From NCBI GenBank assembly GCA_961205875.1, contig OY540819.1:4156501-4220500 (forward strand): a DNA stretch of 64,000 bases, read 5' to 3'. This stretch comes from Sialis fuliginosa. Lineage: Eukaryota; Arthropoda; Insecta; Megaloptera; Sialidae. A model generated the notes under the pieces. It did no database searches. It was not told where the DNA came from and was given only the letters and a program-made list of their open reading frames with translations. A program made the translations under genes and the position numbers. Below, piece by piece: positions 11,356 through 23,115 of the stretch. Each line of letters starts with the position of its first letter. Position 1 is the first letter of the stretch.

Positions 11356-12629
11356 TATAATTGAGCCGTTGATTTTGAAAGTGACCTAACTCCATTTATG
11401 TTTAAACTGAATTATTAAAGAGTTTGCGTTTCAATAAAATTAAAAATATACGTGTAAGATATCAATGTGCCACATTGATTAAGTGTTTCTAGGGGAGTTA
11501 AATTTATAATTACTATTAAAATAACCCCAATTATTAAATCAATAACATGTGTTTTTTTTACCACAAATGGAGTTAAGCCACTTTCAAAATCAACAATTAC
11601 GTTTGTTATTAACTTAAAAGAACTCAACTCCATTTGTAGTTAGTTAAAATGCTTGAAATTAAAAAAAAAAAAAAAAAAAAACACTCATTTTAATTTATAT
11701 TATTTCTTTATAACTCTTAAAAAAATTATACAATTCAGGAAATTTAAGTATGTATACAGGTGATTTTTAAGTCTTGAGATTGTTTAATATCTGGAAAACT
11801 ATGGATTTTTAGGGGAAATATTTGGTACGAAAGTTTCAGGATTTAGAGGGGCAAAATCAATGGAGTTAACAATTTCGACCTTGAGTGGAGATTTGAAGGT
11901 CATTTTGGGGTCAACAATTTTTTTCAAAGGAAATCTATTTATTTTTTTGAAGATTCGTATTTTGCAGAAAAAAAGAAATAACTTTTGTCTGAAAAGTTTT
12001 ATAAAAAATTTCAATTTTAACATATTTTTTTAAATTTTGTAACATTAAAAAAAAATTTTTTTGCTCTAAAAATTTATGAAATTATAAAAAATTATTTTTT
12101 TAAATTGCATTTTTCCTCAAACATTTAAGATAATAATTTCAAAATGTTTGATCACAAAAAAATTTTTTTGATGTAAATTTTTTTTTAAAATTATACGTTA
12201 AAATTGAAATTAAAAAAATCTGCAAAAAAAGAATAAAGTTTCTATTTAAAAAAAATTTTCTGACCCCAAAATGACCTTAAAACCTCCACTCAAGGTCAAA
12301 ATTGTTACCTTCATTGGGTTTGCCCCGCCAAACCCTAAAACTTTTGTACCAAACAGTTTCCAAAGAAAGCTTTCGTTTTCCAGCTATTGTGATAAATAAA
12401 ACAACATTATTAATAATGAAGTGGAGTTAGGCCACATTCAAAATAAACTTTTTAACTTGAAATTAATTGTGAAAATTAATGTGTTCAAAAAAATTTTTTC
12501 CTTTGAATATATTTAACCAAAAATTGTTTTTTATGATAGTTTACTTCTAATTATACACGTTACTACAGTCAACAAAAAAAATTTAAAAAATGGAGTTAGA
12601 CCACTTTCAAAATCAACGGCTCAATTATA
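11356..12629. mobile_element. Non-autonomous foldback DNA transposon, family A copy 2
   Basis: Inverted ends TATAATTGAGCCGTTGATTT with TA-rich flanks. The whole element is the reverse-oriented counterpart of 953-2132, alignable across the TIR, the CTTGAGTGGAG blocks and the T-rich centre. The recurrent motif is GGAGTTAG(G/A)CC here, at 11383-11393, 11569-11579, 12423-12433 and 12592-12602, with a variant at 11623-11631. Every one carries G where family A copy 1 has C. There is no transposase. The 72- and 74-codon minus-strand frames at 11415-11633 and 11799-12023 are by-products of the repeat. Confidence 0.75.
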
Positions 12630-14226
12630 TAAAATATACACTACTGAGCTGTCGAAAAAGAGGGTCCCTCAATTGATGAAAATTAAACCTGAAAACAACA
12701 CTGAAATAATTATATATGTATGTATGTGTAGGTAGAAAATGTAATAAAAATAAACAAAGAATTATTATGAGTGGATATGTTGACACGGAATGCTCCATAT
12801 AACGATAAGTTATTTTGGTATTATTGCCTATAATTGATTTTTAAATTGGAGTTTACTTTGTAATATGAACGACTCTTATATACGATAAAAATCAAAGGAC
12901 AATTATAGGAATAAAAAAATCATTATAAATTCCTACAATCGAGATAAACATTTCAAGCATGAAAACGTTTATGAGTTCATAGAATACTGAAACAAATGTA
13001 GGTATATAAAATCATATTCAATTATTTTAAACAGTGAAACAATAAAAAAAATGTTACTCTGGAATAAACGCACTATGTTTACAGTTTGTATGGAAATTCT
13101 GCAAAGTCTATAAATAATAAAATATTCGTTTACTGCTGGTAGTTTTTTTGATAAACTCTGTGTCTTTTATTCATGTGAGTTTTGTATTACATATACTTTT
13201 AAAAAATCTATTAATTTCCTTTAAATCGTATACATTACTTTAAATATTTGACATTTATGGTCGATTTTATGGTGGTTTTTATATACTTTTGTGGTATCAA
13301 AAGCGGAGTAAATAATTTTTAATATTAACATGACTATCTGATACTAAATTTATATTTTTACAATTTTAATGTATACGTTCACTTTCAAGTTTAATTCTAT
13401 TGATACATTTAAAAAATTTATTATAAAATAAGAAGACATTACTTGTACCACAATCTCTATTAGAATAAATATGTAGTTTTGCCTATAAAATGTGGGGATT
13501 TTTGAGTCTCTATATCATTTTATGGGAAATTTATCAATTTTCAATTTGAAATTGTTTTATGTCGGTTTGGAAAATAATTATTTTTTTTGTTATAGTTTGA
13601 TGGAACTTTTATTGCTAAACAATCTAATATCATCACGTTACTCCATCAAACGGCTGAGCAATACTGAGCATATTATATCGATCATAGTGAAATTTCTATT
13701 GATGGAATGTGTCTATTAATTTTTTAATGGACTTTTTCACCTAAATGTCAGATAAATCTAATTACACTAAAAATAAAAATTATTTGGGTGGGTTTTCTTC
13801 ATAAATCTCGAAAAATATTGTTAAAAACTAAAATCTTAACATTCAAAATATCGATTCGAAAATTTAACCTAACCTACTACCTTATTGCATTTTGATTCGT
13901 CTTATTATTGAAATTTACAAAAAATATTAAATAAATGTTCCTACAAAAAATCGAATATGTAGAACATTATTTATTGTTTTACATTTCAAACATGATTTTA
14001 TGATTTTTATATCGATGTAATAAAATGTAAACATAATTAAAAACGAGAAATCTAATTTGAAAGAAAAAAAACATAACTGTAAACATTTATTTTGTTTGTA
14101 AGCATTCGGATCTCATTAAAATCAAACATTTTCTCAATTGATCATTCTGAGAAATGAAGTCACGGAAACTAATTTTTCTGGAAACATCATAAGAAAATGT
14201 CTTCGGTAATGAAAGGATGTCGTGTC
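12630..14226. other. AT-rich spacer
   Basis: No transposon ends or coding-type frames were recognised. A short CCTAACCTA word occurs near 13867, not extended enough to be a telomere-type (TTAGG) array. The frame 13492-13719 is hydrophobic and AT-driven. Confidence 0.45.
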
Positions 14227-14345
14227 GCTAGTTAACTAGCTATGACCTTTAGCTCAGTGGCGTTCCCAGTCAAAAAAAAAAAACACAATTTTATTAGGTA
14301 TGGCCTTTACTCTAGGCCTATGGGCTTCGCTAGTTGTAATTTAAT
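14227..14345. mobile_element. Palindrome and transposon-end-like scrap
   Basis: GCTAGTTAACTAGC (14227-14240) is a perfect 14-bp palindrome. Just after it, CAGTGGCGTTCCCAG (14256-14270) resembles the CAGTGGCGT start of many hAT-type inverted repeats, followed by an A-run and a GGCCTTTACTCTAGGCCTAT block. No matching right end was found, so this is a tentative remnant. Confidence 0.3.
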
Positions 14346-15177
14346 ATTTAAATTATTTAAAAAATAACTTTTTTGGGCACGATAATTATTTGCGAATGAA
14401 AATAATACAGTTGCAAAAGTAAGCTACTAATTATTTATAAGAACTCCAAATTCAAATTTTCAAACTGATATTTAATTTGAATTACATAGGAATGAAATTT
14501 AGCAAATATTTTGCATACATCAGAAATATTATTATTTTCCTTATGCACTGTAGGTTAATTTAATAAAATGCATGTAAAATCTCTCAAAGTAATAGAAATA
14601 TAGACGTCACTGTAACCAAAGTTGTTTATACACATTTTGCAGGGGAAATATGGGAAAGTTTTTTTTGTAATACGATATAAAATTACTGTGTAACTTCATT
14701 TGCGACTTACTAAGAATACGTTAAAGTGTTAATGTAATATTAACACGTTGTAGCAGAGAATGTATGCTGAATACATAATGAAAAAAAGTTCCTTACATGA
14801 AATAGTGCATTTTCAACGTCGTTATTTTATGCTATGAAACGTATATATGCAGTATATCTCTAACGTTAAATGTGTCAGTAATTATTATTTTTTATTTTTG
14901 TTTTAATGCCAAGGTAGAAATTAAGTTAGATTAGAATTTTAAATGGATATAGTGGAATAATTTAGTTTTTAGATTAGCCAATGTAATATTTTTGAAGTTT
15001 GAACTTGTAAATTTTTATTTATTAACGAAGGATAAGATAAAATTGTACAATTTACAATTAAATACAATATCCGTCATTAATTTAGCTGTGAAAATCTACT
15101 TGAAAAAGAAATGTAATATTTTAATATATAAATCTTTTTTTATACATCTACCTAAAGTGGACGTTATCTTCATGAAT
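14346..15177. other. AT-rich spacer, nothing recognised
   Basis: No structure seen. Confidence 0.5.
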
Positions 15178-15312
15178 GAACTTGATTTTGGGGTTCTTAT
15201 ATTTTGTAACTTGACGTTTAGACTCTTACAATCAAAAGAAGTCTCCTACATGAGAGTCGAACGTCAAGTAATGAAATATGACAACGTGGACAAGAACCCG
15301 GAAACCAAGTTC
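15178..15312. repeat. 135-nt imperfect hairpin (foldback MITE or small-RNA hairpin)
   Basis: GAACTTGATTTTGGGGTTCT at the left pairs with the complement of AGAACCCGGAAACCAAGTTC at the right. Further in, ACTTGACGTTTAGACTCTTA (15209-15228) pairs with TGAGAGTCGAACGTCAAGT (15251-15269). The loop is about 20 nt. The hairpin sits inside the longest open frame of this area (14992-15321, 109 codons), which otherwise shows no coding character. The stem is a sufficient explanation for the locally balanced composition. It could be a short MITE or a precursor-like hairpin. Confidence 0.7.
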
Positions 15313-16319
15313 TTATTATAACAAAAGAATACTATTTTAACTGTTCTTTTTTATATAAATTTCTAAATACTATTAAACAAACTAATGGAAGTATTTTTCT
15401 ATTTAGTATTCAAACCTAGTACTCTGACATTTGAAAAAATAAATTATACCTTTAGATTTCCTACTTTATTTTTATTTTAGATTTAATGTGTTAATGTAAT
15501 TTTGCTTGTCTTCCGTTACTCGTGCTTCTATTTTTATAGTGGAATAAGGAAAAAAGTAGTGCATATACGTAGTTTAGTTAGTGGATTGTAAAAAGAATCG
15601 TATCATTTAATAAGTTAGTTTATTCACGTAATGAAATATTGAGGTTAGAAAATGACATTGAAGCATTTTGTATTCTATAAAAAGAATATGTATTATTTAA
15701 TGGTTCGACATTATCTACAAAAATGCTTAATAATTATCTATTTTTTATCTTCTTTTGTGAATTAAGTCACATTGGCAGCTGAGTAACTCATTACTTAATG
15801 TTTGGTAGTTTTAATGGTATAATTATTATTCAGTTATATTTCTCGGAAAAGGTCAATTAGTATTATCGATCTAATTCTATATAATTTTTTAAAATTCTTT
15901 CTTAGAAAACAAAAGTGTGGCATTGTAACTTATTCCTATAAAACTTCATCCTTTTTATCTTAAAAATGTTTGAGAAAAATGTTTTACCTCGATGAGGTTT
16001 TTCAAAGTCAATTCAAGGTCAAAATAAATATTATCATTCAATATCAACTCTTTTGAGATATTTGACCGTTACGAAACTTTTTGGACGCACTTTATATAAT
16101 AAAATAAACCACAGTAGAGCCTTTCAAAATATAGTGTCTGATATATGCCCATAGGTTTCCATACGATGATCAATATTAGGTAAATCTTGAAAATGTAGCA
16201 TCTATATGTCTAACAAAATATATCAGTACATCATCCACTGATATTATTAAATAACACCATGTCCCAAAAAAAACACATCACTTAAAACTGTCTATTCACG
16301 TCGAGTAAACAAACTCGAT
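15313..16319. other. AT-rich spacer, nothing recognised
   Basis: No transposon ends, tandem repeats or coding frames recognised. Confidence 0.5.
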
Positions 16320-16690
16320 CTATTTACAAAAACCACACAAACAGACAAAAAGCGCCAGCGTGTAATTTAACCGGGAAAGATTCGACAGCTAATTCCCGTC
16401 CTAAAAAACACGATTAACCGACTCTACACAAAACTTGGAGTAGTCCATAAACATTTACGTCGTATATGTGGCAGCTAACAGGTGTCATAAACCATGGACG
16501 TGTGTAGTGGGGGGTGGTGCAGGGGAGACAGGTCAGGAGACGGCACGTGACAGATCCGGACATGAAACATGGGGGAGAAAGGGGATTGTCTCATCCTGCA
16601 GTATCGTTTGTATCTCCCTACGTCAAACTTTAGCAGAGAGGTTTGATTACGGTGTTGTAGAGTTGGGTTCTATGAAAAACTAGGATAACA
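16320..16690. promoter_or_regulatory. GC-richer island, possible regulatory DNA or unrecognised exon
   Basis: A run of clearly higher GC, with GGGGGGTGGTGCAGGGG near 16509 and a CACGTG E-box near 16543, plus site-like words CAGCTAATTCCCG, GTCCATAAACATTTACG and AACCACA. A 71-codon frame (16468-16683) crosses it but is Gly/Arg-rich in a compositionally driven way, with no domain. Open to either interpretation; not assigned as coding. Confidence 0.25.
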
Positions 16691-18837
16691 GAGTTTTTAA
16701 TTATTTTTATTATGTAGTGGGTAACACTTTCTTTGTAATTAGTTGCTACATATGTTTTTTTGTTACGTTAAAAGTCGTAAATCTTAATAATGGACAATGC
16801 TTTAATTACCTATATTATTCTAACAGAAACTCTTCTTGCGACTGCGACCATAAAACTATAGCAGACATAAAACACACCATTTTGAAATGTTTTATATAGA
16901 ACGCAGAAAGAAAAATCTCACAATCAAAAAAAAAAATTATACTGGCAAATCCAAATAACTATTGTTACGAATTCGTACGAAAACTTCTGAATCAGTTTTG
17001 TGCAAATTGTATATATATTTTGTTATATTATAATATATAAAAAAATAAAGATTTCAGATATGGTAAGAAGGCAAAATAGAAAAATCAATGGTGCTTGTAA
17101 TGTCAATGTAATTAAACCAACAATTGCTGCTTGTTGAATAATTTGGTCATGCGTATATTAAGATATAAATGCATAAAAATTAAAAAGTTTAATTACGAAA
17201 AAAAAACAACTTGAAGTAGCTGCTTTCTATAGTATTGTCCCTAGTTGCTTCTACGGAGGGCACCCCACTTACAAAAATTATTTGAGTGAGAGGATGTATT
17301 TATAAAAAAATTCGCAATTCGTACATTTCTGGACGAAATTATAATATTTAATACTTATGTTCTACAATTTTTAAATTTATGTCATTCATATATTATATTC
17401 GTGTCATCAGATGAAGTAAGCTGCAGCCTTAGTTTACAATAATAATATTTTTTATATACATTAGTATCGTTACCTACTATATTATCCTGTGAGTTTTCTA
17501 ATGCAGATAACTTGAGCTTTTATGTAGTCGGTTGTGTTTGACTATTGTCGGACAAGATCTGACATCAACAAATATTGCGACAAGCATGACTTGTACAACT
17601 TTATTGTTGTACACCTTCTAGCAAATATTATATTTGTTTTCTCATAGAACTATTTTTATATTTCAAAAATTGTATGAATCTAGATAGATACAAATTAAGA
17701 TTATGATAATTATTAAGGTGAAATACTTAGAAAATAAATTTTTTCTCATAAAGAAATATAAAAAAAAAAAAAATATAACATATTTAAATGAAATTGAAAT
17801 CAAAATAAACCTCAGAATTTTTTTCGCAATAAAAAATTAAAAACTTTAATTTGTCTCTAGTTATTTTTATATACTTTTTGATTATTTAACATAAAATTGA
17901 CGGATTAATTACACTCCTAATTAGGACTTTACGAGAATCTCTCTTTTTGTTTCGGATTGTACAACCAAAGTTCATCTTGGGAAAATTTAAGTCTCAGATG
18001 AATTCTTGTTTTGTTTACATACAAACTGAATTTTATACATTCAAATATTCTTTTAATTTTAAATATGAAAAATATTGTTTACATTATATCCTACAGTCAT
18101 TAACGAACCTACAGACATATCAAATTTGATATAGTTTCCAGGCGCAAATCTACTCCTTACAATTTTATAAATATCAAAAAAATGATTAAATTTAATTTTT
18201 TTAAATAATGTCACGATGATTTAATTTGATAACGAAAATTAATTATTTAATAAAACTAATTAAAAGTTTCAAAAAGTTATATTATATTATTTTGAAAAAC
18301 AATTAAACATACATCAGTTCCACCAGAGTTTTTTGATGTATATGTAAAAAAAATACAATAAACAAATTAAAAATAAAATACAACACAATGGTTTGTCAAA
18401 AGCACCCGTAACAAAATATTCAATATAAATTTAAAATATATAAAACTTTTATATATTATAATGGAATATGTATTATATTATTATAACGTATGTCGGTATG
18501 TTTGTATGTGAATGTATTAAAAGCACAACAAATATTAACAACAAACACATGTGTTGTAGTCGGCTGAAACTTTTGTCAGAATTAACTCTGTTCATTATGT
18601 TGAAAAATCAGTGACGTAGAATAATTATGAAATTAATTCATACTTGTTAAAGTAATTATTGTTTGTTATTAATAATTTATATTTATTTATACTAATTTAA
18701 AAATTTATTATTTTCAATATTTTATACAGATTGCTTTGAAATTGCAATTATTAATTGAAAAAATACAAACAATATTAATATGAATTTTCTTTGATCTTGG
18801 GCATCGTCTCTCTTATTCTAAATCAGTGAAATGTCAT
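16691..18837. other. AT-rich spacer
   Basis: The 60-codon frames (16717-16899, 17947-18129) look like chance frames. No transposon ends or tandem arrays were recognised. Confidence 0.45.
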
Positions 18838-18990
18838 TGGTCGGATTCACGAAATAAGCAGTCAGTTACCGGTTAGTGATTGGCTGATTTATGAAATTTC
18901 TGGTTCATTCCACCAGAAATTCAATAAATCAGCCAATCAAAACTCCCCGGGTTAACCGATAACTAACCGCTTATGTCGTGAATCCGACCA
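18838..18990. mobile_element. 153-bp hairpin MITE
   Basis: TGGTCGGATTCACGAAATAA at the left and its complement at the right (ending AATCCGACCA). The inner blocks TGATTGGCTGATTTAT and ATAAATCAGCCAATCA also pair, leaving a loop of roughly ten bases around 18905. Nearly the whole element is self-complementary, with one arm carrying a few extra bases. The target duplication is unclear because the flanks share only ATT. No coding capacity. Confidence 0.8.
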
Positions 18991-19982
18991 TTGCCTGTCA
19001 GATACTATATTTACTGTATGCAATAGAAAATCAGATTAGATCAGTAACAAATCTAGAATACTGATGAAATCAGTGAAACGTATAAAGCATTATATGTTGA
19101 ATATACTTACACATAAACATATTAACAAAACATTAATATCATATTTAATTAAAGTCAGTAAAAGCTTTTAATTTAAAAAATAGTAGTAATAAAATCTGCA
19201 GATTAATTTAATTATAACATTAAATAAAAACGTAATACGTCAATTGGTGATTTGTTTCTGTAAAGCAGCAAAAAATACATGGAACATTTTTTATTAATTT
19301 AAATGTATTCACGTGGGTATTTAAAAACATCGTATTTTAACAATCAGGAAAGACCTGGGGGTGCTCTAATTTCATATTTTGATGGCAAACATAAAATTTA
19401 CGTAGCTGCTATAAATATTTTATAAAGAAAACAAAACAGAGCGAATGCAATGTATTGTACAAAATAAAAATTTTATTTAAATGTAAACATTGATTGATAG
19501 GTTTTTATTTGACACTTTTTTTTAAAATATCATGTGCAATAAAAGTTCTACAGTTTCCTATAAGTTTCCCTATAAAACTAAATATTTTATAATTTTATTT
19601 TATACATAATCTAAAGACATTAAAAACCAAAACCATTAGTATTTTTTTCTATATCGACCATTAGTAAATGAATTTTTATAAAATTTTAGGAAAATGTATT
19701 CCTTATGATTATAAATATTTATGTGTGCCAAGCTCCAAATCAAAATTTTATTCAAAACGACTAAAAAACACATTTCAAAATAAAAATGTATGCGGTGATA
19801 ACTTGTGGGCAACATATGGTAGAGGGATATTCTTTTTATAGATTTTTTAAGTACTTTGCGATGGCGCTAAAGATAATTCTATAAATGTTTTCAAAATCTA
19901 ATTTTTTGGGTTTTTATTTTTGAAAAATGTTCTCCGTGCTGAAAACAAAATGATTTTTTATTCTGATTTCGTAAAAAAATAC
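18991..19982. other. AT-rich spacer, nothing recognised
   Basis: No transposon ends or coding frames recognised. Confidence 0.5.
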
Positions 19983-20042
19983 CCTCCTTATTCGGGGACC
20001 CGGAGCACTGCCCCGGCTGTCCTGGTGGTAGTTACGGCCCTG
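19983..20042 (-). mobile_element. hAT-like transposon end (solo)
   Basis: Read from 20042 on the minus strand it starts CAGGGCCGTAACTACCACC and continues through a CCGGGGCAGTGCTCCGGG block. This matches the style of a TIR common in insect and other animal DNA transposons (CAGGG(C/G)CGTAACTA, then a G/C-rich word). No partner end was identified. Confidence 0.45.
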
Positions 20043-20259
20043 ATAAACAATGCATTCTGATAAACTGCTGATAATGAAAAATAATCACACAATCGAAAGA
20101 AAACAACTGGACTTTCGGGACACATTCACACACCATAACCAAATTCGGTATACAAATTGATGAAAAATACTTTAAGATCAGACTCCCTCGAAGTCTTACC
20201 CTACAATTTCAAGACCTGGTTATCTGCGCCTTTGTAATCAACAATCATTGAAACAATTT
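20043..20259. other. Unassigned sequence
   Basis: Composition is intermediate. No open frame long enough to support, and no repeat identified. Confidence 0.35.
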
Positions 20260-20470
20260 TGTGATGGTTGTTCATCACGTTACATGACCGCTGCACTATC
20301 TATATTCTAAGATCTCCATCAGCTCATCACCACAGATATCGCTATCCGGTCAACACCAGGTCCTTCCACGGTTATCGCTGCCGACGTCCACAACGTCGAC
20401 ACCCACACGCCATCTCAAACAATCGCCGAACAAGATCTTCAACAACCGAGAATCATATCATGTGTTAATT
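20260..20470 (+). other. Coding-looking GC3-rich scrap
   Basis: About 165 bp (20310-20470) has balanced composition and is open in all three plus frames. The frame beginning GAT CTC CAT at 20310 uses mostly C- or G-ending codons and reads as a mixed, non-repetitive peptide (DLHQLITTDIAI...). It starts just after an in-frame stop and after a pyrimidine-rich TATTCTAAG that could be an acceptor. No domain is recognised. It may be an exon of an unseen gene or a retrotransposon scrap; neither can be shown here. Confidence 0.2.
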
Positions 20471-20632
20471 TAATTTATTTTAAATTAATAATTGTTAACT
20501 ATATCTATTTTAAATTCATTTAAACCTCAAACACATAAATACTACTTAAGGACACAATGCAAGACCTATATATAAACTTATATTTAAATGTTAAATCAAC
20601 TTTCCGGTATGTACTGTGTTTATTTATTTCTG

Positions 20633-20669
20633 GACAACGTTTCGGACCATTATTACGGTCCATCATCAG
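20633..20669 (-). ncRNA. Hammerhead-like core of a Penelope-like element
   Basis: On the minus strand: CTGATGA (20669-20663), then GGACC / GGTCC forming a 5-bp stem around an 8-nt loop, then GAAAC, GTT and GTC ending at 20633. Animal Penelope-like elements carry hammerhead-type motifs of this design (CTGATGA, stem II, GAAAC, very short stem III). An extra T separates CTGATGA from stem II, and the flanks do not pair well as stem I. This copy is therefore probably inactive. Its proximity to the PLE reading-frame remnant supports the family assignment. Confidence 0.5.
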
Positions 20670-20778
20670 GTACCAAAAAATACAATGTAAATACAAAAAA
20701 TAATTCTGTGAACAAAACTGTTTACATGTCAAGATTATAAAACTATAGAAACGAACACAGCGTTTTTTAATGTGTATT

Positions 20779-21072
20779 TTATCAAATACAAATCTCCTAA
20801 CCATAAAAATTGAATATTAAAATTAGAAATGTTTTAGACCATAAAATTTCAAATAAAGTTAATATTCATAACAAAAAATTAGAAAAGTTACTTCCTAAAA
20901 AAGTAGTTAATGAATGTAAAGACTCACATACACCTCAAGTAGTTAATTTATCTTCTGAGAAATTTAATAATGAATAATTAGAATTATTGGAAAAAGGACA
21001 AAGTTTTAATTTAAATTTTCAAAAACCTCCACTTTTAACAATTTTTATGGTTAGGGGATTTGTATTTGATAA
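20779..21072. repeat. 34-bp inverted repeat bracketing the PLE fragment
   Basis: 20779-20812 (contains ATCAAATACAAATCTCCTAA) is the complement of 21039-21072 (contains TTAGGGGATTTGTATTTGAT), with about one mismatch. PLEs often insert as partial inverted tandem copies, which would create such a structure. Confidence 0.8.
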
Positions 21073-21079
21073 GTCATAA
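20807..21079 (+). pseudogene. Broken Penelope-like element ORF fragment (region before the RT)
   Basis: A plus-strand frame of 91 codons, interrupted by one in-frame TAA (20975-20977). It contains VVNLSSEKFNNE, then the stop, then LELLEKGQSFNL. This pattern (a NLS-type motif, a short acidic stretch, then LLxKGxxF) resembles the conserved segment just upstream of the reverse transcriptase in Penelope-like elements as I remember it. The RT itself is absent. The frame ends in a segment (21039-21072) that is repeated in inverted orientation at 20779-20812, next to the hammerhead-like motif. The two parts therefore probably come from two PLE pieces in opposite orientation. No function is expected. 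Confidence 0.5.
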
Positions 21080-22833
21080 CCATAGTTTTTGTCTGTTGTT
21101 TGTTATAAAACAATTTTGTTAATTTATTTCAATTATTTTTGCAGTGGATCGAAAAAGATGTTACTAATAAATAGAAGTGAAATTTCAATTATATAAACTA
21201 TATACTCCTCTTTCTCTCACATATACATACATACATACATAAATATAATACCTTTCCATACATGCGTGAACTAGCATATGAATATTTATTGACTTATTTG
21301 TGAAATATATTCATATTCAAAACTTCTCGTTTCGCTCTTTAGAATATCTCTGAATTACGTCCCAGAAGTCATTTTTATTCCAATGTTATTACAATAATAC
21401 ATTTAAGGCATCAAAGTTGTCTTGTTTTTAACATTTCATTAAATTCATTAAAAAATTAACGATTTTATGCAGATGATTTATATTCAACTACATATGTATT
21501 TTGTGCATTTATTATTCTATAATGTATTAATTTTTTTTTAAATAATTTTATTTAATATTTAATACTGTAAGAGTATATGGTACAAAAACGAGAAAAAAAA
21601 TGAATCAAGTAAAATAAAGCACAAATAGATTATACTTATTTCAAACATTTTTTCTTGGAACCTTTCCTCTTGAAATGGTATTATATTTCATTTATTTTAT
21701 AAAATATTTACATTTCTATAATATTCAGTTTCACAAACGATACATACAGTTTAACTCAAAACTATTTGGTAACAATCAGAACCCATTTCTAGCAATACAT
21801 GTTATCTACGTAAAATATGAACTTTCCTTTTTTATGTTTATTTATATAACCGAATGTTTATATAATGAATGTCGATTTGATTGTGTTATCGATTAACGTT
21901 TCGTCACACATTGCAGTGAACATCTTTAGAGCTCTTCTAAAAGTGCAACAGAGGCAAGGGTCAGCATCAAGACTTGTACAAATGATTCTTTTTTAATAAT
22001 AATAATATTTTTTAACTATAGACCGTATTATTATAATATAATATATAATTATGTATGAATTACCATGTATTTAAACATAAATAATCTTCATAATTTCGAA
22101 TTAAACGGTACATATGAATAAAAATTAATGAGAAATTTAAATAGTTGGCTGCAGTAAAATAAAATAGTGATATCAGTAAAAATGTTTATATTGCTATATT
22201 CATATAGATGATAACTATAAATTCTTAGTAATTATTTTTTTATTGATATTTGACACGTATTAAAATTGTTCGAATTTATCGATTGTTTTGAATTGAAAAT
22301 ACAATAATAAGAAAAAGGTAGCTACACATTTATATTTATTTATCAACAATTTTAAAATAATTTGTAATTAATTTCGTCAAAGTAATTAACGACAATATCA
22401 TTAAAAATAAACGCTTTCACTCCTGTTTTCAAATTTAATTTAATTACTGTTACATTTTACTTTTTAACCTTAGAGAAACAGTTAATTATAAAGCACTCAT
22501 TTTATAAACAGTAAATTTCGCGGAAGTAGAAATCCGTTTAGATTGTACCTGTTTAAGAAATATAACGACTGAAACTTGTACAATGTAGAGTTCTTAAATG
22601 AACACAACGCCATCTGTTGTGTTTTCGTATAATTACGTCGAATGTAAGAACATTACTGCAATACACTCCTACAGTATTCCATTGCTGTTCTTTGCCCGGG
22701 GGCGGACTGCTGAATATTTTAAAATAAAACAAAAAATGCAGTTGATTTTAAACTGCAATTCGCAAAAGTTCATATGTGACGAGATTAGTGAAGTTAGTCT
22801 TGTCATTTATGTTGGTATACCTTTTTCAAATTT
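21080..22833. other. AT-rich spacer with a tetranucleotide repeat
   Basis: (ACAT)4 at 21225-21240. The frames at 21675-21896 and 22598-22855 are AT-driven and show no domain; the latter runs into the next element. Nothing else recognised. Confidence 0.45.
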
Positions 22834-22837
22834 TCAA

Positions 22838-23115
22838 GGGGGAAAGCGATTGTGACAGGTCAAAAAAATTGTCAATTTTTTTCGCAGGTATAACTTATTA
22901 TTTTAGGATCGGGTTTATTAAGTATATGTATATTCAACTTATTCAATACCAATTTTTATTGAAAAATATTTAAAAATTTAAAAAGTTATGAACCTCAATT
23001 TGGGGACCAAAAAAAAAAGATTTTTTCCAATGTCCCATCGAAATTTCGGGATAGGTTATCTTTTTTATTATTAAAAAAAATGTAGCCAAAAAAATCGTCA
23101 CAGTGTCTTTCCCCC
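22838..23115. mobile_element. 278-bp MITE with TCAA target duplications
   Basis: Starts GGGGGAAAGCGATTGTGAC and ends GTCACAGTGTCTTTCCCCC, giving a TIR of about 19 bp with three mismatches. TCAA flanks both sides (22834-22837 and 23116-23119). The interior is AT-rich with T- and A-runs and no coding capacity. The 4-bp duplication and G-run ends do not identify a superfamily with confidence. Overlapping short frames (22598-22855, 22776-22973) are not genes. Confidence 0.75.

Noticed and set aside
14992..15321. 109-codon plus-strand open frame
   Set aside because: Lys/Leu/Ile/Asn-rich in its first part, and its last third is an inverted repeat. No recognisable domain or splice context.
19061..19085. 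CTGATGAAATCAGTGAAACG resembling a hammerhead core
   Set aside because: There is no stem II between CTGATGA and GAAAC; the ACTGAT/ATCAGT pairing is a simple short hairpin.
20520..20804. 94-codon minus-strand frame across the PLE region
   Set aside because: It runs through the hammerhead-like and inverted-repeat segments of the PLE debris; not an independent gene.
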